Source: Triparma columacea
Lineage: Eukaryota; Sar; Bolidophyceae; Parmales; Triparmaceae
Direction: 5' to 3'
DNA: 40,338 bases
NCBI GenBank assembly: GCA_030267965.1
Contig: BRYA01001466.1
Location: 1 to 40,338, forward strand
Shown here piece after piece: positions 23,581-33,400 of the stretch; the stretch's first letter is position 1; each line of letters opens with the position of its first letter. A program made the translations under genes and the position numbers. The notes under the pieces are model-generated. The model was not told where the DNA came from and made no database searches. It saw nothing but the letters and a program-made list of their open reading frames with translations.

Positions 23581-26500
23581 TCAGACGTTGCCCATGAACT
23601 CCTCGTACGCCCCCCCCGTGAGCATCTTGACATCCCTCCTCAAGTCTCTAACGGTGTACCTGCAGCCTGTTTCTACCATCTTCTTAACCTCCTCCACTAG
23701 AACCTTACACAGAACTCCCCTCGAGTGGGCCCACTTGTAGAGAAGCTGGTCAAGGACCCTGCAGTCGGAGTGCTGGAAGGTGAAATTGCACCCGAGCATC
23801 TCCACCCTCATGGTCGTGATGTCCTTGATCATGCTGGGATTGTTGACGAACCACCAGCAGCCGTAAAGGTGAAGGTTGGGGAACTTGGACGTGATGACAA
23901 TGGCCTCGTGTTGGTTGTTGAGGCTGAGGAAGGTGGCTAGGAACTTCACATTGGGGAACCTGTTGTGTGGGGAGATGTGTGATTAGCTTATCTTGCTCAA
24001 TTTACCTTTGCTAAGTTTCCTTCCCCACCCCGCTCTTCCCCCCTCTCACCTCGCACAGAGCCTTGTCAAACACTCAGTGTCTGCAAACGCCACAACCCCG
24101 TCTCCCGCACTCTTCAACCTTGGGTTCACCCCCCTCACGCACCCAATCTTGAGAGCGATCGGGAGGCCCTTCTCCTCGCACACCTTTATGAGGACCTCGC
24201 TGAGGAGGTCACTGTCCTCGTCTATGATGGTAGGAAGAACTTCCCCGCCGTCACCCTCACAGCAACCCTCTCCAAAGGCCCCGGACTTGGTCGCTTCGGC
24301 AAACCCGCCCACGACATTCATGTCATCCTCGTTAACCCCCCCCCCCACCTTGCCATCTCCTATCCTGAACTCCTTCGGGGTGCTCGCCATCATGTACTCT
24401 GGCTTCATAGTATCAACCCAATCCCTCAAGTACTGCTTTGCCCCCTCCAACGTATTTTTGTAACCGTTCAGCGAGAGCGCCTTCTCCAGAGTCTTGGTAT
24501 CTCCCGCCAGGAGAGGATCCACCCTCAGAGCCGACCTGTACCTTCCCGAGTAAGGCTTCGTCTTGGGTCTCCAATGGGAAACCTCGTTAGAGTCAAACGG
24601 TATGTTCGTCATGATCGCGTACCTAACCCCGGCCTCTGCGAATATCATCTCCTCAAAAATTTCAGGGTTTGCTCTATATTTTTGGTAAAACTGGGATGTG
24701 GATGGGTACGAGGGAAGAAAGAGAACATTAGTGGGTCAGGGTTTACGACTCCCAGACTCGACGCCGCCCTTACCTTCCTAATTTCTACCAGATCCTTCCT
24801 CCTCAAAGCCTCCCCAAGTCCCAGCCTCTGCAGCACTGTGCACACCCCCCTCGTCGCCTCGCTCATCGGCGACCTGTCAACGAACAGCGCCTGCCACACG
24901 ATTTCCGCCTGCTTTTGCTTCGTCTTCTTGTAGAGCACCTCTGGCGTGACGGCGACAGGGGCGGTGAGGAAGTACTCGGCGATCAGGTAGTGGTAGGTGA
25001 GGAGCTCGTCGATCCCACGGAGGTGAAGCATGCCGTGGGTGGAGGGCAGGAGGTGAGTGTGGAGATCTATGATGTCCGCGTTGGCCACTTCGCTTTTTAC
25101 CCAACCGAGCATTTCAGAGCTAGACGTTGAGGGAGTGAGCTGCGACGACGACAGGAGAAAAAAAGGTTGGGAGAGGGGAGTAGGGAGAGGGGATTAGGAC
25201 ACCTTTCGGAGAAACGGAAGTGGTCAAGATGAGAAAAGGCAGATAGCAAACTCACCTCCGTATTCGAAAGGACTAGGGAGTGGTCTGGGAACGGGGAACG
25301 CTTGTAGTGCAGGTAGTAGAAGGAGTCACTCTCGCTGCGTGAAGCGGAGGTTAAAACAAAATAGGCCCAGATAATTTTCTCCCACACGCGCGCACTCTAC
25401 TTCCCCCTCATTTAATACCTCCTCACCTCCCAGCCACTGCCTTTGCGTCGGTCCCCCCACCGTCGACGAAGACCCCCTCTTTGCCTTGAACCTCAGCCAG
25501 GACGTCCATGATTTTGTCCCCCTTTGCGAACCTCTCGTAGAAGTAGCAGACCCCTCCCGCGAACACCTCCAAGGCGTCATCCTTGGTCTTTTGACCCGAG
25601 AGGAAGTTTTTAACGACCTCTAAAAGGCTCAGAGCACCGCGACGAGCCATAAAGAGTGCGTCCGGGAGGTTCAGGGTCTTGCCCCCAGCCTCGACCTCGC
25701 AAGCGCACTGTTGGGGGGGGTGAGGGAGTTAGTGGGGAGTCGATGACGGGCGTCTGCGCAAGGAACCGCATCAAGACAGAGCTCTCACCTTGAACGTGTA
25801 CTTCCCTCCCTCCCCCTTGCACGTCAGGCCGGGCGCATACTCCTCCTCCTCCTGTCCCTCCCATTTTTTCGCTTTCCCTTGGTACGTCCCCCCTCCCCCT
25901 CCATTCTCCGCCTCGGGCGTCAGAAACATCAGCATGAGCGCAGTCGACACACAGCAGTCCACGGTCGGGCTGTCAAGGCCGTTAACGGTGGGCACGATGC
26001 GGACCCCCACCTTCTGGGCGGCGTTCTGGCAGATGAAGAAGGAGGAGAGACCGAAACCTGGGTGCTGAAGGCGCTGACGCCAGGAGGAATACGTGGAGTC
26101 GACCGCCAAAGGTTCGACTGGAATCGACGATACAGCCGAAGGCATGACGGAGGACTTGTAGTAAGAGTCCAGTAGCCCCATGATTCTGTCGGCGTCTTGG
26201 GAACCCTTGGAGAGCATCCCGGTCGTGCTGTAGCCGTTAAGGGCGAGAACGGAAGCAAGGGGGGAGTGGGTCCCGTTCGCCACGCGCAGCTTGAGCTCGA
26301 TGTCAGCCTTCAGCTGCTCCTCTGTCCTGACAATAATCCCATACTTTTCCGGTAGGGTCACCATGAAGTCTGGTAGGGTCGACTTGGGGTCAGCGATGCA
26401 GATGGCCTTGGGGGGGAGAGGCTCACAGGAGGGGATCTGATTGAAGGGATTGGAACCCTTTCGGTGGGATACTATGCGGTCGACCATGGATGTGTGGAAG

Positions 26501-27306
26501 GTTACGGAGGAGTCAAGGTAATCTAGAAAAGCAGATGTCGTGGCGACGGTGGTAGAGGTAGAGGGAGAGAAGGTGCCGGTCGTCACCCAGCTATAGTCTG
26601 CAAAATCAGCGTCGTCAGGTGCCTTTGTGATGAGGTCCTTAATGATGCCTTTAATGACCACCCCATTGTCCATGACGTTGTCAGTGTTGACCACGCTTAT
26701 CTTCGTCTGAGTCTTGATGTTGACGAAGAGAGCAGCCACCAGCGCCCTCATGGGGATGGAGTTGAAGCATATTCCGGCCTCAGTCACTCCGATGCCAATC
26801 AGGGAAGGGGTGAGGGTAAGCATGCTGTTGAAGCCCTTTTCTGAGGCCAACGTGGATGCTGTCTTGATTGGTCCTATGTGTGTGTATGTGTGTGTGAGCG
26901 CGTGGTTGACGAAAGGATTGATGTAGGGAAAGACATGTAGGGATAGACGTGGGTGAGCTGACAGGTGACACCCAGGGACAGGTGACACCCAGGAGAAGTC
27001 GGGAAAAGTGGCAGAAAAGTGGCAAAAAAGTGAGGCAATTGACATCCTACAACTCAAAACAATAGCCTCACCTATGACATCAGTACTAGTCACATTGTCA
27101 AACGATATTGTATCAACTTCATAAGTAACATCATTGAGATAATGACCCTTTTCCCTTGATCCAGATTCCATCGACAAGCTCTCACAAAATGATACACCAC
27201 GAGGCTGGTATATGTGTACGTCTATGCCAGATGCAACCAAGGGAGGGACCAACACGGCGCGGATAAAGCGACCTGATCCTAAGATCAATGCAGTGGAGGG
27301 AGCCAT
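23581..27306 (-). CDS. fused mannitol-dehydrogenase-family reductase / UxaC-like uronate isomerase
   Basis: Seven exons: 27072-27306, 25789-26873, 25427-25707, 25256-25334, 24774-25139, 24050-24690, 23581-23959. All are in phase, giving 1021 residues. The N-half (~1-535) is a polyol-specific long-chain dehydrogenase of the mannitol dehydrogenase / mannonate-altronate oxidoreductase family: dinucleotide loop ILGSGRF (~8-14), FHTSMVDRIVSHR, EPLPPKA, and catalytic Lys273, Asn278 and His281 in LKLRVANGTHS. The C-half (~570-1021) resembles glucuronate (uronate) isomerase: metal motif DLHTH (His587, His589), GIDELLTYHYLIAEYF, IPFDSNE, LHLYGCWWFVNNPS and FQHSDCRVLDQLLYKWAHSR. In bacteria UxaC converts glucuronate/galacturonate to fructuronate/tagaturonate, and UxuB or UxaB reduces these to mannonate/altronate, so the two halves would do consecutive steps. 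The substrate is not decided by sequence. Intron 1 (198 bp) is open in frame but has good splice sites and a TG repeat. Confidence 0.8.
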
Positions 27307-27604
27307 ATCCAGAAGATTTTATGAAGGCTCGGGTGCTCCAAGTGCACAAGTGCAGTCAGTTCTTGGAGCTTCCGATGGTCGAAGCTAGGCAGCCAAAATG
27401 GAGAATAAATACGTTATTATAGCACGTGCTAAAACCACCTCGTCCACATTATACTCCCCCCCCCCCTGAAAATTCGCGCGCTCTTCATCCAAAAATGTAA
27501 TAGGCGTTGGTTCATAATGAAAAACACAGACTCGTTCATTTGACCCCCCCCCTTCCCCCCACCAACCCGTACCCCTTCGCCCTCTTCCTCTACTCGCCTC
27601 CCTT
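27307..27604. other. intergenic 5' of the fused uronate gene
   Basis: No gene is seen. It contains the inverted repeat GCTCCAAG…CTTGGAGC and C-rich runs near 27455 and 27545. Confidence 0.6.
27335..27369. promoter_or_regulatory. 8-bp inverted repeat near the start of the fused uronate gene
   Basis: GCTCCAAG (27335-27342) and CTTGGAGC (27362-27369) are perfect reverse complements, 29 bp upstream of the ATG at 27306. The spacer carries a direct repeat AGTGCA…AGTGCA. Confidence 0.35.
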
Positions 27605-30311
27605 TCACCCCTTGGAAAGCTGGAACATGACTTTCACATAGGAACTGTAGTCGATCTCCATCTGGTTGAGCCCCGCGTCGTGCAAGGCGTTCTCTGCCTC
27701 CTCCTCGCTCCACTTCCCCTTGTAGCTCATGAGGCCCTTGCAGAGCTGGTTCTTCAGGATGACTCCGACGGCCATTCCTTTGTTGAAGAGCTTGAAGGAC
27801 TCCATGACCATCTCCATCGTGTACTGGGGACTGGGGCGGTCGGACTTCATGGCCCGGGCAAAGTCGGGGAAGAAGACCTCGCCTTGTCCCGTGGTGTCTA
27901 TCTTGTCTACCATCTCCTGGATCTCCTCCTCTGACTTCTCCATTCCTAGGAGGGACAGCAGTTGACCGAACTCCTCAGCGTCGATACTCCCACCGTGGTC
28001 CAGATCCACGAGCTGGAACATTTCCCTGTACTCCTGTATCTCCATGGCGGTAGTTTCGTACTTTTTGGCCAGCTCTTCGTTCTCCGCGGCCTCCTCTTCG
28101 GGCGTCATGGCCTCATCCTCCTCGCTCTCCTCGTCCCCCCCCCCCCCGTCCTCCTCGTCTCCTTCCTCGTCTCCTTCCTCGATCGCCTCGAACCTGTTGG
28201 CGATGAGCATCTTGTACTCGTTAATCTTCCTCTCCTCTACCCTCTGTTCCACGGCCTCCTTGTCCTTGATGGCCTCCTCGATAGTCATGAAGAACCTCTG
28301 CATGCCAGGGGCTAGTTTTCCATTTTTGATCCCCTTGCACCAGTCCCTGCATCCCCGAAAGAGAGGGAACACGGGCCACTTCCTTTCGGTGTCCGCCTCC
28401 ACGTGCAGGAGCTCCCCGGCGAGGAGGGCCCTAGCGTGGTCCTCGTTGACCAAAGGCGCGGAGCGCTGCTCCTCGAGGAAGTCGGCGGCATGGGCGGTGT
28501 GGTGCATCCTCTCCTCCTCAAGATGTACCCTGATGAGGAACCTCATGGTATTCAAATCCACACCCTTCGGCGTCGTCTCCACCATTGTGCTGGTAGCAGC
28601 CAATAAATTGCTCTCATCCTGACCCCCATTCGCCCCGAAGGCTACCTCCGCGACGTCCTTGTTTTTCTTCTTCATCAACCTCTCCATGGCCTCGAACCTG
28701 CTGCTCGCTGCCTCGAGCTTGCTCCCCAGGGCGGGAATGACCGAATTTTTCCTCTTCTTGAAGGCACTCTCCTCGCTCGACGAGACTTTCTTCTCGAGCT
28801 TGTACCAGAGCTTTTCCAGCACCTGTTTCCTCGCCCTCTTGCACTGTAGGAAGGACCTGACCATGCGTTGTACCCGAACCACCCGGTAACGGAACGTGAA
28901 CATGATGTAGGCGACCTGCTGGACGGCAAAATCCTTGAAAAAAGTTCTCAACAGCTGGGCCTGCATCTTTCTCTTGGTGCACCGGTACCACATGAGCACC
29001 CGCCACTCGCAGTGGGAGAGCTTCTGCCTGATGACGGCGGCCTGCTTCAGCTTCAGGTTCCGGATGAATTTCTTCCAGCTCTTCTGGATCACCTTGGCCG
29101 CCATGTGCAAGACCTTTGTCTCTTCCCACACCTTGATGGCGTCGGCAGCCTTATCGCACCACACCTTCATCTTCGAAGCCAAGGAAACAAAGGTCAGGAG
29201 CTGCAAGGCGAAGCGAGTCGAGAAATGTGTTGCGTTAGGGGGTTGGTGGAAGAGGGTTGGTGGAGGAGAATCGGCGCGTTGGAAGTTGTCGTCTCGAAGG
29301 TGCTGCTTTGCTTTGGGGATGCTGCTTTCGCCAACGCTACTTTCGCGGAGAGGTTCTTTCACATCACTTCTCGTCCCTTCTGTTCTCACCTTTCGCTGCA
29401 GCACCTCCATCTCCTTCCTCTTCTGGAAGGCCTTTCGCTTCTCCTCCTTCGAGTCGATCGAGTCGAGAACGGTAGCACGCTGGGCCTCTAGCATGGCCTC
29501 ACGCTTCTCTCTTGCAATGGTCTGCCGCTCCTCCCTCTTCTTGCCGCTGTCCTTCAAACTTTCAACCGTGAGCCCGACATCAAACTTCACACTCCCAGGC
29601 TCCAGTGTCTTCCTCATTTTCCGCTGCCTCTTCTCCCTCTCAACATCGCCTTTTGACTTGGTGTTGCTCTTGAAGTTCCTGCCGAGGGGATCAACGGGGG
29701 GGAGGACAGAATTACTAGGGTCCCCCTTCTCGCGCATGCTACCGAAGGAGGAGCGGCGCCGCCCGGAGCGCCTGTATGAATCCTTCACCTCGGTCTTGCT
29801 GACAAAACCAAACTGGTCGGCCTGCTTATTCTTTGACTGGTTGTTGCTTTTGCCTCCCACCCCCGCAATGTTGGGTAAAGATGCAGACTGGGCGAGGAGC
29901 TCCTTCTCCCTGTCGTCAGTCTTGTTATTGTTCTTGCCCCCAAACCTGGCCACCTGATCTTCCACGGCCCTCTTGTTGCTCTCGGCGAGCTTTTCAGCCA
30001 ATATGAGGGGGTTGACATCCCCCCCCCCAGGAGGCAGGCCTGCTGTTACAATGCGATCCTTCTTCTTCTCCTCCATCTCCAACGAGGCAATGTCCCCGAG
30101 GATGGCATCGATGCCTTTGCCCTTCTTTGTCTCCTGTAAGGGCAAAGACGAAACACCAATTAAAAAAGGAACAGGAGGTTGAGGGAAGTTGACGAAATGG
30201 GGGTGAGGGGTGGGGTATTGGGAGTGGACAAGGTTAGCGAGGTCGCACGGAGCGCAGACGAGAGAGAACACTCCAGGCTCGACCTACCTTGATCTGGTTG
30301 AGGTGATTCAT
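27605..30311 (-). CDS. IQ-motif and EF-hand coiled-coil protein
   Basis: Three exons: 30288-30311 (eight codons, MNHLNQIK), 29390-30133 and 27605-29200, giving 787 residues. The N-half is Lys/Arg/Glu-rich and probably coiled coil (REKREAMLEAQRATVLDSI). The middle has IQ-like calmodulin or light-chain sites, AAKVIQKSWKKFIRNLKLKQ (~282-301) and VQRMVRSFLQCKR. An acidic stretch (EEGDEEGDEEDGGGGDEESE) precedes a calmodulin/centrin-type C-terminal region. That region has a canonical EF-hand loop at ~655-666 (DLDHGGSIDAEE), a second less regular one at ~691-702 (DTTGQGEVFFPD) and two degenerate hands. This suggests a calcium-responsive cytoskeletal or axonemal protein (inference). It is divergent from the NPHP3-like gene, 133 bp apart. 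Intron 29201-29389 is open in frame and carries an introner-like 3' end. Confidence 0.85.
29201..29389 (-). repeat. decayed introner in the IQ/EF-hand gene
   Basis: On the - strand the 3' end reads CCCTAACGCAACAC, then CGACTCGCTTCGC, then CTTGCAG. This matches the branch point, tract and left arm plus loop of introner hairpins in the gene at 390-9411 (closest to its intron 3), but the right arm is lost. 189 bp, phase 0. Confidence 0.6.
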
Positions 30312-30444
30312 GCTAAGGCCGCCAAGGGAAACTCCCTTAGGTTGTTAAGGAAGTTAGAAGTTTGCGGAGTTTGGGGTTTGGGATTTTGGGTGATTCCTCT
30401 CAAAAGTTGAGAGGGCCCGTGAACTGGTAAGGGCCACACAGTTC
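30312..30444. promoter_or_regulatory. divergent promoter region with two palindromes
   Basis: 133 bp separate the ATG of the IQ/EF-hand gene (-) from that of the NPHP3-like gene (+). The perfect inverted repeat AAGGGA-AAC-TCCCTT (30324-30338) is 12 bp from the - strand start. CCTCTCAA-AAG-TTGAGAGG (30396-30414) is 30 bp from the + strand start. Shared control of the two genes is plausible. Confidence 0.5.
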
Positions 30445-33400
30445 ATGATCCGGCGGCGACCCCAGAGTGCAAGCACAACCTCTAGGACGCCAGCGAGGGA
30501 AGGCAACGAAGAGAGGGATGACAATGGTCAGGCTCCCAAGTCAAGTAAAGGGGGGCTCACGAGGCCGAGGACTGCTGGGGCACCTAGGAGGAGAAAAGAA
30601 TTCCACAAGACCCTTGCACCCCAGAAGAAGAAGGTGCACGCTTACAAATTGGGAAAAACGTTAAGTGTGAGCCTTAAGGACACCATCTATAGTGGGAGGA
30701 GGAGAAAGACCCTGGAGGTGCCAGAGCCAGTGAGGTGAGAGACGGCAAGCGGAGGTTGTGGTCATGCGAATGGTCCGGAATGGTCCGAAAGCGCCTCTTT
30801 AGCTCTCTGCGTCCACCTCTAAGGAAGTCTCTCACTCTTCCCCCCCCCCCCCACCCAATCCACCTCGCTGTTTCATTTGTTTTAGCATAATGGCCAATAG
30901 CTGGCTCGCCTCGGATGCCACCTTCAAGGAGTTCGCAAGCAAGCCCGTCGACGAGCTCGCTCTTTACAACCAGGATCTCGAGAAGGAACTTCACAAGGAC
31001 CACCTCGACTTCTTAGCCGGCAAGGTGAGACAGAAGGCAAAGACAGCTTGGCAAAGAAAGGCAGAAGGCAAAAAGCAGCCTGGATGACTACTACATATAC
31101 CTCAAACCGTTACTAATCCATTTATCGGCCACGCTCATCGCAGAATCACAGGGACTTGATGGGGAGGTTCAACACACAACAGGAATTTTGCGACGTGCCC
31201 AAGATGGTCCAAAGCTTGAAGGTTAAGGCAAGGGACGACAAACTAGCCAGAGCCAAAGCAGCCCAGAAGCGAGAGATGAGGGATAATGCTAATTTCGCTA
31301 CCTCCTCGCCCACGAGAGTCAGGACGAACAGCACAATGGCCAAGAACTTCGACCCGCTCGGATTGACTAACACCAATTCGGCAGTGCCAAGGAACCAAAG
31401 CATCAGGTTCGATCACCACGACAACGGCGATGCGAGAGCGGAGGAAGTTCCCAACCTAAAAGGCTTGCTCAAGAAGGGCAAAAACAAGGCGAAGGTAAGC
31501 AATCAGCCCCAGCCCCAAAGAACTTAGCTCTCCTCAATTTTGCATTTCTGACCCCCAAGCCACTCTACTGCGCTCTCCCGAAAGGCCGACGACGAAGAAA
31601 AAGTTAAGGTACCAGTGAATACGGAGCACTTGGACCTGCTGAGCGCTGAGGTCGAATTCCAGAGAGCGCTGGTCCTCTGTTACCAAGATTTTGGCCAGAG
31701 GCACGAGCTCTACGAGACAGCGGCGTCTAACCTCAGGCAAATATACCACATGCAGTACCTGGATAAACTTGACTACATCAAGGAGCTTTCGGAGAGCCCC
31801 AGGGAACATGTGAAGAGGCTTATAGCTCTCATCGAAGAGGCCGACTATTACACCGCGCAAGAGAAGGAGAAGGCCGAGGCTGTCAAGAAAACGAGACAGG
31901 TGATTTACCTCAAGTCTAAGGCACAGAACCTGGCGGAGCAGACGAGGAATGCCCTCAAGCTGCGAAGCAAGCTGAACCAGTGGCAAAAGCTCGAGGACCA
32001 GCTTGAGCAAATTTCGGACCTCTCCCACAACATGAGGTTGAACCAGTCTTCGGAGTACTTGGCATTGAGTGGGGTCAAGAACGTTGCCGTTCTGGGAAAG
32101 AGCGCTGAAGATTCAGAGGAGAAAGAGAAGAAAGCAAACGCAGTCAACTCCATCCTTAGTAAGCTTGGAACGCCGAAAGAGGAGAGCGGTGAGGGGAGAG
32201 AAGGCGGAAAGAAGGAGAAGAGAGACCCTGTCGAAAGGACCAAAAATAAAAGGATGTCCTCGCAGATGATGTCGGCACACCTCCTCATCGGAGCGAATGA
32301 CTGGCGCTTTTCCAACAGACTGGACCCATACTTTGGGGAGGAGCTCCACATCCACGAGACTTCCGTGGACAGCATGATCAGGGCGAGCAGGAAGGAGTTC
32401 GGCCTCGTGGCCAAGAGCGCACAGGCAAGGATAAGGAGTGGGAAGTGCGACCCAACTGACGAGCACCTTTTCAGGGCGAGCCTCGGTCAGCTCAAGGCCC
32501 ACCCGAGGATCAATGACTTCTTGGCGGATGTCACCGTCATTGGCCCAGATTCCTGCATCGTTGGCGAGCCCTTCGATATTCGGTATTCTTACGTCCATAA
32601 GAAGCAGAGAGACAGACTCCACTGCCCCGGGGACTGGCTAGGGATCTTCCTCCTTTCAGAGGAAGGGGAAGAGACGCTCGTTTGCTGGCACGAGATTCCC
32701 GAACTTTTCAACGAGCAAACTCTAACCGTCGATAAGACTGCGATCAAGATGGAGGGCGAATACTATGCGGCTTACTTTGTGAACGGGAGCGAAAAACCCC
32801 TCGGCAGGAGCAAGGTGTTCAGGCCAAAATTTGTCAAGGGCAAATTGGAGATTACTAGAACCAAAGAGAACAAGGACGGGGCAAGCCTCAGGATGGGATC
32901 TGATGGAATCAGTAGCATCATCTGCGGAGTGAGCTTTGTGGTCAAATTCGACATTGAGCACACAGACAATGTCATACATAGCCACAATGACACCATCGGT
33001 CTGGTGAAGTGTGACAAGGAGGGCGTTCCCGTCGGTATCGACGTGCATTCCGAGGGTTGGGGGAGGTTGGCCAAGAATGCCGCTGTCAAGGTCGTGAAGC
33101 TTCCGTTTGACCAGAACTCTGGAGATGTCGTGGTCGACCACGGCTGCTCTCTTCCCGGTTACTACCGTCTGATGTTCTTCGCTTACGAGCAGGGCAACAG
33201 GGTGTGCGGGGTGAGCGGATGCATAAAGGCAGTTCGGGACTTTGGGGAGGCGGAAATTTGGAAGAGGAAGAAGGTGAAGAATAGGCTCTTCAGAATTTAC
33301 ATATCCACGCGTTGGGACATGGAGGCCGAGAGAAAAACGTGGAGGGAGGTAATAGCACCCATGCTGAGACTCTACTGCGACGATAGATTCATTGACTTTG

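Noticed and set aside
26874..27071. Reading the in-frame 198-bp segment of the fused uronate gene as 66 extra residues
   Set aside because: It has good donor and acceptor sites, a TG-repeat, and interrupts the dehydrogenase fold; treated as an intron.
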